NCBI GenBank assembly: GCA_032251455.1 | Contig: JAVVEG010000003.1 | Coordinates: forward strand, 154,602-218,601 | DNA length: 64,000 nt | Reading direction: 5' to 3' | DNA from: JAVVEG01 sp032251455 | GTDB taxonomy: Bacteria > Pseudomonadota > Gammaproteobacteria > Pseudomonadales > Pseudohongiellaceae | Shown here: positions 8,907 through 17,714 of the stretch, one piece after another | Layout of the letters: each line of letters starts with the position of its first letter | How positions within the stretch are numbered: position 1 is the first letter of the stretch | Position numbers and translations under genes: made by a program | The notes under the pieces: generated by a model | Databases searched by the model: none | Told to the model about the DNA's origin: nothing | The model's input: the letters and a program-made list of their open reading frames with translations, nothing else

Positions 8907-9827
8907 TCAATACATGCCGCGCACATTCATTTGCAGGGTGAACACGGTAGTGCGCGCAGTGATGGTGAGAATATCCCGGTTGGGGCCGCCAAAGGTCAGA
9001 TTGGCCGGCGCCAGAGGTACCTCGATAGTTTCAATGAGCTGGCCGGCGGGGTTGTAGACCGAGATATTGCTGCTGGTCAGATAAAGATTGCCGTTTTCAT
9101 CCAGTGCGACACCGTCGGAACCCTGAGCGGCAAAAAGACGTTTGTCGGTGAGTTCGCCCGGCCCGGCCAGGGTATAGGCAAAGGTCTGGCCGGCACCGTG
9201 ATCGGCCACGTACAGGGTGCTGCCATCACGGGTGCCGATGATGCCATTGGGGCGTTGCATGTCGTCGATGATGCGGATGGCCTCGCTGGCCCCTGCTGGC
9301 AGATAGTAAACATGGTAGCCATCCTGCGGCACACCCGTTTCATTGCCATAACGTGGATCGGTAAAATAAATGCCACCTTCGGCATCGACCCACAAATCAT
9401 TCGGACTATTGAAGGCATTGCCCTGGTAACTCGAAATTACAGGCACGGCATCTCCGCGCAAACTGAGCCGACTGATGCGAGCGCCACCGCCTTCGGCCGC
9501 AAACAGACGCCAGCGATTATCAAAGAATAGTCCATTGGATCCATTACTGTTTGCAGTCAATGTCTCCAGCTGACCGTTATTGCGCAAAATGTGGATGCGG
9601 TTGTTGGGAATGTCGCTGAAGTAGACATGGCCCAGTGCATCCGCCGCTGGACCTTCGGTAAAAGCGAAGCCAGTGGCTGCAGTTTGCATTTGTGCGCCGG
9701 GAGCAACCAGGCTGGCAGGCATGGTGGATGTCGTTGTGCAGGCGCTCAGCAGGCCGAGCACGGCAATTCCGCACAGGGTCAACGCTCTAACCGACAGTGG
9801 TCGCATTCTGGATGTGGTGACAGGCAT
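8907..9827 (-). CDS. SMP-30/gluconolactonase-like lipoprotein
   Basis: The 306-residue protein has a lipoprotein signal (lipobox LLSAC near residue 29) and a six-bladed SMP-30/gluconolaconase/LRE-like propeller, with motifs such as FTEGPAADALGHVYFSD, SPNDLWVDAEGGIYFTDPRYG and RPNGIIGTRDGSTLYVAD. Family members are Ca- or Zn-dependent lactonases. The ATG at 9827 has GGAGG eight bases upstream; an earlier in-frame ATG at 9842 lies before that site. Being immediately upstream of an importer without a binding protein it may be cotranscribed, but a shared substrate is only a guess. Confidence 0.85.
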   Translation of the reverse strand: MPVTTSRMRPLSVRALTLCGIAVLGLLSACTTTSTMPASLVAPGAQMQTAATGFAFTEGPAADALGHVYFSDIPNNRIHILRNNGQLETLTANSNGSNGLFFDNRWRLFAAEGGGARISRLSLRGDAVPVISSYQGNAFNSPNDLWVDAEGGIYFTDPRYGNETGVPQDGYHVYYLPAGASEAIRIIDDMQRPNGIIGTRDGSTLYVADHGAGQTFAYTLAGPGELTDKRLFAAQGSDGVALDENGNLYLTSSNISVYNPAGQLIETIEVPLAPANLTFGGPNRDILTITARTTVFTLQMNVRGMY

Positions 9828-9950
9828 GATAGTGACCTCCATTTTTGTTGTCCGGCGAGTATAGCATCTATCCCTGTGACAGGTCTTGGCACAGGGTTTC
9901 GATACAAGGTTTTGACCAGTTCATGGCCTGTTCATAGCCTGTTCATGGCC

Positions 9951-11663
9951 TCAGGCAAACTGGGTTGCCTGCCCGGCAACAAGATACCAGCTGACCCACA
10001 GGGCGTTGATCAGGGCACCAGGCAGATGACTGGCCGTTCTGCGCCAGCAATAAGTGCTGACCAGGCCAACGATCAGCAACAAGGGAACAAACTGGATCAT
10101 CACTATGGTATTCAACGGTTCCGATGGAGTCAGGAGTTGTCCGCTGGCAAACAGGCTGATGTACTGGGCACTGAGGAAGGCCAGGAAGCCACCCATCAGC
10201 ACCAGGCAGTTGCTCAGATACTGAGAGCTGGTTTTATCTGCTTTGATGCTGAGACCGGCATGCAATGCACGCAGGGCCAGGATAAAGAAAAAAGTAAACA
10301 GGGGCAGGTAGAACAGAAACATCTGGAACTGGTCAAGACTCATTCGCTTGACCCCGACAAACCAGAAACGGAAATCTGTCTTGAACAGGAAATCCGCCAG
10401 CAGCACGGCAACATAGGCAATGGCGACCGTGGCCAGGGCAAGTTGTACCGAGGGCAGTAATTGCTGCCTCAAGCTGACTTTCCGTGCCCGCAACACCATG
10501 CCCAGGCCAGAGAGCAGGAGCGCATTGACGATGGCCCAGAACGCGACCTGGTTGCTGATCGATTGCGGCCAGATGGACGAGACCGGCCACAGTTGTGCCC
10601 CCCAGCTGAACAAGGGATAGAAGGTCAGGACCGGAATGATGGCGCTGAGTGTGGCACTCAGCCACCACTTGCCAGTGCGGCTGTCGTAGGCGAAGGAGTC
10701 TGGTTCAGTGCGCAGGTGCTTGAATTTTCCCGTATTCAGCAGCACAGCGAAACTGCCCATCAACAACAGCACAAAGCCAAGCAATGCAGTCAGCGTACCC
10801 AGTTCCTTAAAAAACCAGATCTGTCCGTTGACCTGGGCCGGATGTCCCCCGTCAAGAGTTTGTTCAAACCAGTCAATGGCATGGCCGATGGCTGTATGGG
10901 AGATATGGTCCCCGGGATGGGTCACGGGTGGTGAATGCAGAACACGGGCGGTGCCAGCAGCAATGTCGCCATAAATGCGACCTGGCACAATGCTTGAGTC
11001 AGTGCTGAACAGCTCCTTCAGCCGACTGCTGTCTGCAATATCCAGCGCACGTTCCACGCCCCACATGGTATTGGCAAATTCATCATAGCGGGAGAATACC
11101 ACCGCCAGGTTGCGGGGCCATTCTGCCGTGCCCGGGGCAGAGCGGCCGCCACCGACACTGGAACCCTCCAGTACCATGGCACGATAGGCATCCGGGTAGG
11201 CTGTTGCCGCTGCCAGGATAGTCCAGCCGCCCATGGAATGTCCTTCCAGACCGATATTGTCGGTATCGACAATATCCAGGCTGCGCAGGTATCGCAATCC
11301 CGCCGGACCGCCAAAGCCAGCGGCAAAGGCGGGTGCTTCCGAATAACCGTGCCCCCCCTGGTCCAGCGCCAGTACCACATAACCACGGCGTGCAAATTCA
11401 ATGGCAAAACCGGATTGGACTTCACGGGAATTGATGTAGCCGTGTACGGCAAGAATACCCGGTGCCGGTGTTTCCGCGCTGGCGTTTGCGGGAATATACA
11501 GCAGGGCACTCAGGGTTCGCCCCCCGGTGTCGGTAAAGCGGATATCCTTGATCTGGATATTGCCACTGGTCTGAATGAAATGAGCCAGCAGCGAACCGGC
11601 AGCGATAAGCAACCAGGCCAGGAAGAAGAGGCGCCATTCGGCTTTTGGGGTGGGCAGGGGCAT
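9951..11663 (-). CDS. Membrane-anchored alpha/beta hydrolase with polytopic C-terminal domain
   Basis: This 570-residue protein starts with a membrane segment (residues 11-30). An alpha/beta-hydrolase domain follows (about 40-270) with the nucleophile elbow GHSMGG (S143) and an oxyanion-strand LAVHGY. Roughly seven hydrophobic segments then run to the C-terminus (about 285-565). The topology suggests the hydrolase domain faces the periplasm. Dienelactone-hydrolase or acyl-esterase activity is possible, but the substrate is unknown. The ATG at 11663 has GGAG eight bases upstream. The combination of catalytic domain and long membrane region is less common than soluble relatives. Confidence 0.8.
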   Translation of the reverse strand: MPLPTPKAEWRLFFLAWLLIAAGSLLAHFIQTSGNIQIKDIRFTDTGGRTLSALLYIPANASAETPAPGILAVHGYINSREVQSGFAIEFARRGYVVLALDQGGHGYSEAPAFAAGFGGPAGLRYLRSLDIVDTDNIGLEGHSMGGWTILAAATAYPDAYRAMVLEGSSVGGGRSAPGTAEWPRNLAVVFSRYDEFANTMWGVERALDIADSSRLKELFSTDSSIVPGRIYGDIAAGTARVLHSPPVTHPGDHISHTAIGHAIDWFEQTLDGGHPAQVNGQIWFFKELGTLTALLGFVLLLMGSFAVLLNTGKFKHLRTEPDSFAYDSRTGKWWLSATLSAIIPVLTFYPLFSWGAQLWPVSSIWPQSISNQVAFWAIVNALLLSGLGMVLRARKVSLRQQLLPSVQLALATVAIAYVAVLLADFLFKTDFRFWFVGVKRMSLDQFQMFLFYLPLFTFFFILALRALHAGLSIKADKTSSQYLSNCLVLMGGFLAFLSAQYISLFASGQLLTPSEPLNTIVMIQFVPLLLIVGLVSTYCWRRTASHLPGALINALWVSWYLVAGQATQFA

Positions 11664-11729
11664 GAGTTGGCTCCATTTTCTTGTTTTTGAATTACTGGAC
11701 AGAAAGGGTATGTCAAGCCATGGGGGACA

Positions 11730-12689
11730 TCAAGCACCATTCCGGATTTGTTGCAGCCTGGTTTCGACTGTACGCAGCAGACTGCGGTTGTGCTCGCAGG
11801 TCAGGCCGAAACCATCCGCCAACTCACACAGATAGCCATTGAAATGCGCCAGCTCCAGGGCGCGGCCACGACGGGCATCCTGCAAACTGGATGAGTAGTT
11901 GGCGGCAGTTGCCTGCAGCACCTCCCGGGTCGCGTCCAGCAGTGGGCGTGCACCGATGGAGTGGCCGCAGCCTGCCAGAATCGTTTCTGTTTCGGCACAG
12001 AGTGCGCTCAAGGTCGGTTGATGCGCAGCGGACAGCAATTCCCCGTTCTGGCAATCATGAATCACGGTCAGAGCGTTGATGGCGCAGTTGATCGCAAACT
12101 TCAACCAGAGTTGCTGTTCGATATCGGCGGCGAAGCCAAGCTGCATGGTGCTGGCCGGCAGGCTTTGCAGCAAGCGTGTCGTGCGTTGTTGGATGTCTGT
12201 TGCAGTGTCAGCAATACGGGGTAGTTGTCCCAGCCAGGCTTTGCCAACACCGGCATGAACCACATGGAAGGGGGCACGCAACCAGGCGCCATGACTGGTA
12301 GCAAGGCAGAAAAACTGGTTGTGCCTATCCTGCTGGCGCAGCTGACGCTGCATCTTGATGCCATTCTGCAACAACACAATGCGTGTCTGCGGACTGATGC
12401 TGTGTTGCACCGAATCAAGGGCGCTGATCACTTCACCCGCCTTGCAGCTCAGCAGCAGCTTGTTAATGGGAGTCTCTTGGACACAGCTGGAACTGCTCAC
12501 TGCTAGCGTGAAGCGACTGATTTTACCGGCAGATTCCAGGGACAGTGTGCAGGTTTGATGGGATTTCGGGGTTTGCGCGCGCTGGCGAACCAGCAACCGA
12601 CAGGAGTGACCCTGTTCGAGCAGCCTGGCTGCCCACAGGCAACCCATGGCGCCAGCGCCCAATACATGCCAGTTTTCGGGTTTGGTCAT
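11730..12689 (-). CDS. 2-dehydropantoate 2-reductase family protein
   Basis: PanE-type enzymes reduce ketopantoate to pantoate with NADPH in coenzyme A synthesis. This 319-residue protein has the N-terminal nucleotide-binding motif GAGAMGCLWAARL (residues 11-23), the SCKAGEV region corresponding to the family's catalytic Lys segment, and the C-terminal helical domain with LWLKFAINCAINALT. Several ketopantoate reductase paralogs of unclear substrate exist, so panE identity is likely but not certain. It is divergent from yajQ, 62 bases away. Confidence 0.85.
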   Translation of the reverse strand: MTKPENWHVLGAGAMGCLWAARLLEQGHSCRLLVRQRAQTPKSHQTCTLSLESAGKISRFTLAVSSSSCVQETPINKLLLSCKAGEVISALDSVQHSISPQTRIVLLQNGIKMQRQLRQQDRHNQFFCLATSHGAWLRAPFHVVHAGVGKAWLGQLPRIADTATDIQQRTTRLLQSLPASTMQLGFAADIEQQLWLKFAINCAINALTVIHDCQNGELLSAAHQPTLSALCAETETILAGCGHSIGARPLLDATREVLQATAANYSSSLQDARRGRALELAHFNGYLCELADGFGLTCEHNRSLLRTVETRLQQIRNGA

Positions 12690-12751
12690 CGTCAGGCTCG
12701 ATGGTAGTATGTGGCAGGGTTATCAGCATCAGGTTTCATAGGGGTCTTTTT

Positions 12752-13234
12752 ATGCCGTCGTTTGATATTGTGTCGGAAGTCGAACTGCCCGAGGTCAATA
12801 ATGCCGTTGATCAGGCCAACAGGGAAGTGGGTACCCGTTTTGATTTCAAGGGTGTCGATGCCCGCTTCGAACTGAAGGATGCGCAGATTACCGTGATGGC
12901 CGAATCCGATTTCCAGATCCAGCAGATGCTGGATATCCTGAAAGCCAAACTGGTCAAGCGTAACATTGATATCAAGAGCCTGCAGGAAGGGGATATTCAG
13001 CTGTCCGGCAAGCGTGCCAGCATGGAGATCACCGTTCAGCAAGGCATAGAAGCGGAGCTGGCACGCAAGATCGTGAAAATGGTCAAGGATCAGAAACTCA
13101 AGGTCCAGACTGCGATACAGGGGGACAAGCTGCGGGTAACCGGCAAGAAACGGGATGATCTGCAGGAAGTGATTGCCTTTCTGCGCGAATCCAAACTGGA
13201 TATCCCTTTGCAATTCAACAATTTCCGCGACTAG
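12752..13234 (+). CDS. yajQ: YajQ-family nucleotide-binding protein (UPF0234)
   Basis: The 160-residue cytosolic protein begins MPSFDIVSEVELPEVNNAVD and ends LDIPLQFNNFRD, both hallmarks of the YajQ family. Members bind nucleotides or RNA, and some bind cyclic di-GMP and act as transcription cofactors. The ATG at 12752 has AGGGG about seven bases upstream; a longer in-frame extension lacks family similarity. It is followed by ampG after 39 bases. Confidence 0.95.
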   Translation: MPSFDIVSEVELPEVNNAVDQANREVGTRFDFKGVDARFELKDAQITVMAESDFQIQQMLDILKAKLVKRNIDIKSLQEGDIQLSGKRASMEITVQQGIEAELARKIVKMVKDQKLKVQTAIQGDKLRVTGKKRDDLQEVIAFLRESKLDIPLQFNNFRD

Positions 13235-13273
13235 CCGTACCGGCTGTCGATTCCGCCTGAACAAGGAGACAGA

Positions 13274-14647
13274 TTGGGAAAGGTAGGCACGCTCAGGGAA
13301 TCCGTAGCCCGGCTGCGCGATGTCCGCTTTCTGACCATTTTCCTGCTGGGGTTCTCCAGTGGGTTTCCCTGGGTGCTGCATGGCTCGGTACTGACCCTGT
13401 GGTTACAGTCCTCCGGCTTGTCCCGTTCCGCCATCGGTTACATTGGTGCTGTCGCCACGGTATACGCCATCAACTGGATGTGGGCCCCTTTTGTTGACAA
13501 GAGCCAGCTGCCCTGGTTGACAGCCCGGCTGGGTCAGCGCCGCTCCTGGATACTGCTGACACAGGCCGGGATTGTGTTGTCGATGTTTGCCCTGAGCCTT
13601 GCCGACCCGTTGCAGAACCTGGTGCCGGTGAGTATTTTTGCCCTGGCCATAGCGCTGTGCTCTGCAACCCAGGACATTGCCGTCGATGCCTATCGCATCA
13701 CCATCTTCAAAACCGCGGAGATGGACGAGAAAATGCCTTACGCCGCAGCAGTTACCACCACCGGTTGGTGGGCAGGGTATGGTTTCATCGGTGGGGCGTT
13801 TGCTTTGATGCTGGGCGGTGAAAGCCTGGGCCTGAGCTGGCCGGATGTCTACCGGGTGCTGATTCTGGTTTATGTGGTCCTGATGCTGCTGGTATTGCTG
13901 ATACCGGAACCGGTGATCGAAGCTGCAGATGAACAGAGAGCCAGTATCCCTCTGGCTGCAGGTTCATCCCTGACGATGCGTTTCAGGCATTGGTGGCAGA
14001 CTTTTATCCTGGGTCCTTTTCAGGAGTTCTTCAGCCGCTGCGGCTTGAAGCTGGCCCTGTCAATCCTGCTGCTGCTGTTGCTGTTTCGGCTGGGTGAGGC
14101 GATGCTGGGCAAGATGTCGCTGGTATTCTATGTCGAGGTGGGTTTCAGCACCGAGCAGATCAGTGTGTACTCGAAGTTTTTTGGTGGTTTGGTGACGGCA
14201 GTCTTCTCCCTGCTGGGGGCTGTGGTCAACACCCGGTTTGGGGTCATCAAGGGGCTGATGGTGGCCGGTATTGCGATGGCCGCTTCGAATCTGTTGTTTG
14301 CCCTTATTGCGGTGACCGGGCCCAATGTCAATCTGCTGTTGGTGACCTTGCTGGTGGACAATTTCTGTGCGGCCTTTGCCACAGTGGCCTTTATCTCCTT
14401 CATCTCCTATTTCACCAGCAGAACCTATACCGGCACACAGTATGCGTTGATGTCCTCGGTTTCAAACCTGGGGCGCACCACGCTGGCAGCTGGCAGCGGA
14501 GCAGTTGTTGATTTTCTCAATGGCGACTGGGCCTTGTTTTTCATTCTGACAGCCCTGATGGTTATACCTGGCTTGCTGCTTTTGCTGTGGGTCGGCAAAC
14601 AGATCCAGCAGTACCGGGATGAGCGGGCCCTGTCTCCAGCATCCTGA
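13274..14647 (+). CDS. ampG: AmpG-type muropeptide MFS permease
   Basis: AmpG imports GlcNAc-anhydroMurNAc-peptides from the periplasm for wall recycling, supplying substrate to AmpD. The 457-residue protein has about 12-14 hydrophobic segments and the family's N-terminal LLGFSSGFPWVLHGS and the SATQDIAVDAYRI motif. The TTG start at 13274 has AAGGAG five bases upstream. With ampDE at the left end, the window holds two steps of peptidoglycan recycling. A related MFS transporter of other specificity is less likely. Confidence 0.88.
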   Translation: MGKVGTLRESVARLRDVRFLTIFLLGFSSGFPWVLHGSVLTLWLQSSGLSRSAIGYIGAVATVYAINWMWAPFVDKSQLPWLTARLGQRRSWILLTQAGIVLSMFALSLADPLQNLVPVSIFALAIALCSATQDIAVDAYRITIFKTAEMDEKMPYAAAVTTTGWWAGYGFIGGAFALMLGGESLGLSWPDVYRVLILVYVVLMLLVLLIPEPVIEAADEQRASIPLAAGSSLTMRFRHWWQTFILGPFQEFFSRCGLKLALSILLLLLLFRLGEAMLGKMSLVFYVEVGFSTEQISVYSKFFGGLVTAVFSLLGAVVNTRFGVIKGLMVAGIAMAASNLLFALIAVTGPNVNLLLVTLLVDNFCAAFATVAFISFISYFTSRTYTGTQYALMSSVSNLGRTTLAAGSGAVVDFLNGDWALFFILTALMVIPGLLLLLWVGKQIQQYRDERALSPAS

Positions 14648-14706
14648 CCACTGCATCCTGATATTCGGGCGGCCAGCACCCGCCACAGCTCTTTGAGGTT
14701 TACAGC

Positions 14707-15279
14707 GTGAGAATCCCTTTACTGGCATTTATCATCATTCCCATCAGCGAACTGTTGTTATTGTTCGAGGTGGCTGACTTGATTGGTGCAGGCTATACCC
14801 TGTTATTGGTCATTCTGACCGCCTTTATCGGAGTCTCTGTGTTGCGGCGCCAGGGTTTCAGCACCCTGCGACGAGCCGATGCCCGCTTGCAGAGTGGACA
14901 ACTGCCTGCCCAGGAGATTGTCGAAGGTATGTTACTAGCCTTTGCCGGCGCGCTGCTGCTGACCCCTGGATTCATTACTGACACTATCGGCTTTCTGTGT
15001 TTGACACCCGCAATCAGGAGCAAGGTAGCGCAGCGGATTTTGCGCTCGGGCAGCGGGTTCTTCATGGCCGGGTTTGGTGGTGGCGGGTTCTCTGCCGGTG
15101 CCGGATTTCGTGCCAGTAGCTACAGGGGAAACCGGTCAAAGGATTCTGCAGACAGTGACATCATCGATGGTGAATACAGCAATGAGGATGATTCTCGTGG
15201 CGACCCTCGTATCGACCCTCGCATTGACCCTCGCACCGGTTCAGACCGCGGGCCTGACAACGAGGGCAACAGGAAGTAG
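14707..15279 (+). CDS. fxsA: FxsA-family membrane protein
   Basis: FxsA is a small inner-membrane protein known in E. coli for relieving phage T7 exclusion by the F plasmid. This 190-residue homolog has the typical N-terminus (FIIIPISELLLLFEVADLIG), three or four hydrophobic segments to about residue 130, including a LLLTPGFITDTIGFLCL segment, and a hydrophilic tail. The GTG start at 14707 has GAGG upstream. The tail holds a repeated Asp-Pro-Arg-Ile unit from a 12-base DNA repeat. It converges with the copper protein gene. Confidence 0.9.
   Translation: MRIPLLAFIIIPISELLLLFEVADLIGAGYTLLLVILTAFIGVSVLRRQGFSTLRRADARLQSGQLPAQEIVEGMLLAFAGALLLTPGFITDTIGFLCLTPAIRSKVAQRILRSGSGFFMAGFGGGGFSAGAGFRASSYRGNRSKDSADSDIIDGEYSNEDDSRGDPRIDPRIDPRTGSDRGPDNEGNRK
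15202..15233 (+). repeat. 12-bp tandem repeat in the fxsA tail
   Basis: The octamer GACCCTCG recurs at 15202, 15214 and 15226 with a 12-base period, encoding DPR-I units in the disordered C-terminal tail of FxsA. The units differ slightly in the four-base spacer. It is a likely slippage site outside the conserved domain. Confidence 0.75.
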
Positions 15280-15305
15280 TCTTGATGTGGAGCGAGCACA
15301 GAGGC

Positions 15306-15325
15306 CCGATTGCAGAACCAATCGG
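15306..15325. terminator. Hairpin between convergent fxsA and copper-protein genes
   Basis: CCGATTG and CAATCGG form a 7-bp stem with a six-base loop between two converging genes. No T-tract follows on either strand, so the terminator role is weakly supported. Confidence 0.3.
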
Positions 15326-15349
15326 TGCTTCCGGCCCGCTCCTGGCAAA

Positions 15350-16738
15350 TCAGTCAGAATCTGAGTCCAGTGCAAGTTTGGCATTTCGCTCTGCCAGCAT
15401 GCGCTCGTATTCTTCCTGTCCGAGGTAGGTGATATCGACCCAGTTGTGTGACATCTCATCGACTGTCCGGTCACCCCAACCTACCCACTGGTTTGGATCG
15501 GGGTTGTAGGGGTTGTTGGCGGTGTTATCATGCCAGGCTCGGGTGATTATCATCGTTCCCTTTGGTACCAGAGGTGCCACATCCTGCTCGAAGATATAGT
15601 TGATCTGCCAGTTCCATTGAAAATTATCAACAAATGCCAGCACTTCACGTTGACCGTTTGGATAGATCGCTTCCATTGACATCGCTTTGCCACGCATGTG
15701 CATATGCGGTTGGAAGTTTTCCAGGCGTGCGGGGGCCGGCAACACGAAGGTGCCCTGGGTCACTGCAATTTCATTTGGTGGAATATCGAGACTGTGCTCG
15801 CCTTGCGCATCGAGCATCGTCAGCAAGGTGCGGTGTGCAGGTTGCTCATCGTAGAACCAAACGCCGATCTCGACCTGGGCATTCGGAACTCGTGTCCCAT
15901 TGGCATGAAGGTGCATTTCCCACAAGATTTGTGAGTCAGGCAGCATCAGCTTGCCGGAATCCGGTTTGAAGACTTGCCCTGCCTTACCGACAGCCCATTC
16001 CATAAACAGGCTGGGGCCGGTTTGCTGTTCCACGCCTTCTGGTAATCCGGTCACATTCCCCTCGTCCTGCAACAGGAATGCCAGGGAATGGTGCACCACC
16101 TGGCGACTTTCCGGATTCATTGGGCGTATCTCTATGGCCTTGACCCATTTGCGTTCCTGCAAACCCGTTGGAGTCAGAGGGCGAAACCATTTGTCTTGTG
16201 TCACCGCCGGCAGGTCATAGGGTTCAGACTGCACGACCAGGTCGGGAGGACTGCCCATATCTTTCTGCAGGCGCCAGATGAGCTCTTCAGTGAATTGCCG
16301 TGGCGCGGGGGCAAGACTCTCGTCACCTTCCGGTGCGCCTTGATCGGCCCAGGCGATGATGGTCTCGCGTTCTGCTTCGCTGAGTCCACGATTATTGGCA
16401 TAGCGTTGAATACCGACTTCCGGGTTCAAATGCCACGGCGGCATCACCCGGTTTGCCACGCGATAACGGATCAGTGGTGCAAATGGTTTGACCTGGTCAT
16501 AGGTGAGCAGTGGCATCGGGGCAATCGAGTTGGGTCGATGACATTCCTGACATTTCTCCTGAAAGATTGGAGCTACGTCTTCGGCCCAGGTCAGATTTTT
16601 TTGCTCTGTATTACCGTCTTGTGCATGCAGCATCAACGGAAACAGGATTGTACTTATAGCGACTGTTATGCCTATGTTTATGGCTGCGTTCCCTCTTGTG
16701 CAATAACCGTCTTTTGGGGGTGTCATTAAGCCAAACAT
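15350..16738 (-). CDS. Exported cytochrome c / PHM-like copper monooxygenase
   Basis: The 462-residue protein has a hydrophobic export signal (about 18-39), a c-type heme site CQECH (63-67) in a short cytochrome-like domain with the distal PPWH segment, then a copper type II ascorbate-dependent monooxygenase-like domain. Candidate copper ligands are visible: HH at 216-217, HLH at 276-278 and HMH at 345-347. The C-terminal WGDRTVDEMS supplies M429, in the place of the PHM methionine ligand. Eukaryotic PHM hydroxylates peptides; bacterial substrates are unknown. AGGAGG lies eight bases before the ATG at 16738. The exported gene 16824-17714 is directly upstream on the same strand. Confidence 0.8.
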   Translation of the reverse strand: MFGLMTPPKDGYCTRGNAAINIGITVAISTILFPLMLHAQDGNTEQKNLTWAEDVAPIFQEKCQECHRPNSIAPMPLLTYDQVKPFAPLIRYRVANRVMPPWHLNPEVGIQRYANNRGLSEAERETIIAWADQGAPEGDESLAPAPRQFTEELIWRLQKDMGSPPDLVVQSEPYDLPAVTQDKWFRPLTPTGLQERKWVKAIEIRPMNPESRQVVHHSLAFLLQDEGNVTGLPEGVEQQTGPSLFMEWAVGKAGQVFKPDSGKLMLPDSQILWEMHLHANGTRVPNAQVEIGVWFYDEQPAHRTLLTMLDAQGEHSLDIPPNEIAVTQGTFVLPAPARLENFQPHMHMRGKAMSMEAIYPNGQREVLAFVDNFQWNWQINYIFEQDVAPLVPKGTMIITRAWHDNTANNPYNPDPNQWVGWGDRTVDEMSHNWVDITYLGQEEYERMLAERNAKLALDSDSD

Positions 16739-16823
16739 CAGGTTTGCCTCCTGGAGAGCGATCTCTCTCTGTAAATTGATTCGACTTGCGGCGAATGCTG
16801 AATTGACTTATTTCGTTACTGTC

Positions 16824-17714
16824 TTAACGGCTGACCTCCACACGGACAAAACCGTTTGTCCAGCAGCACTGGGAATGCCCTGCCGTTTGCATGCCGGTAA
16901 ATTCATTCACCTCTACCCGCAACAGATAGTCACCAGGTTGCGTGAAGGTGGCCTGAGTGCTGGCCTTGCCGCTTTCTACCGGTACTTTCGATACTGTTTC
17001 TGAAAAATTTACACTACCGGATCCTTGATGCTTGATCCAGCGGAGGTTCATTGGTGGAACATCGCCCCTGCTCGCCATGAAAACACCAGGCAATCCGCTA
17101 CCAATGCCATCGTCGTTTGCCCATACCTCAATCGTCAACGGCATACCGACTTTCGCGTGATAGGTAGAGCTTGTGATTCCTTTCGGACCTTGTCCGCCAG
17201 GGCCATTTGCGGCGAAACGAAGCGTGGGAGGGAAATTGCCATTCGCATCGCCAGCAATGGCGTCTATGACATAGGCGGAATCTCTGTTGGCGGGGATGTG
17301 AAAGGTTTTGCCCTGATTCTCCAGGTGCCACACCACTTCTTCTCCGTAATCAGGCGGAATCGAGACCACAAATGTGCCCCAGTGTCGGCCTGGCTCAAAG
17401 TGTGTAGGCTGTCCTTGATCTACCTGGTCAGCGGGGGCACCGATGATGCGGTTGGCGCTGCCCACCGGAATCTCCAGCACCTGCTGTGTATTGCGATTGT
17501 AATAGCCAAACGACAGGGCGATATTACCCTCATCGTCGGTGTACCAGCCTTCGTAGGCTGGGGTGACGGTCTGCCCCTGCGCAATGCCTATATCCTTGCC
17601 CAGGGGTAACAGCTCTACCGGAAGCGGGATACCTTGAGCCGTAGCCGAACTGGCCGTCAGAGCGGTAATCAGAGCCGCTGTAAAAATGAAAAGAATAGAA
17701 TTGTTCAATTGCAT
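16824..17714 (-). CDS. Exported protein of unknown function
   Basis: This 296-residue protein has a signal peptide cleaved near residue 26 (ASSATAQ/G). The mature part looks beta-rich and has no motif I can name. It contains one CC pair near the C-terminus (HSQCCWTNGFVRVEV). A GAGGAGG ribosome site precedes the ATG at 17714. It lies 85 bases upstream of the cytochrome/copper-monooxygenase gene on the same strand, so the two may be one secreted oxidation module. That pairing is inferred from order only. Confidence 0.65.
   Translation of the reverse strand: MQLNNSILFIFTAALITALTASSATAQGIPLPVELLPLGKDIGIAQGQTVTPAYEGWYTDDEGNIALSFGYYNRNTQQVLEIPVGSANRIIGAPADQVDQGQPTHFEPGRHWGTFVVSIPPDYGEEVVWHLENQGKTFHIPANRDSAYVIDAIAGDANGNFPPTLRFAANGPGGQGPKGITSSTYHAKVGMPLTIEVWANDDGIGSGLPGVFMASRGDVPPMNLRWIKHQGSGSVNFSETVSKVPVESGKASTQATFTQPGDYLLRVEVNEFTGMQTAGHSQCCWTNGFVRVEVSR

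Noticed and set aside
9828..9950. Cobalamin riboswitch before the BtuCD-type genes
   Set aside because: The region is too short and lacks the conserved B12-box sequence.
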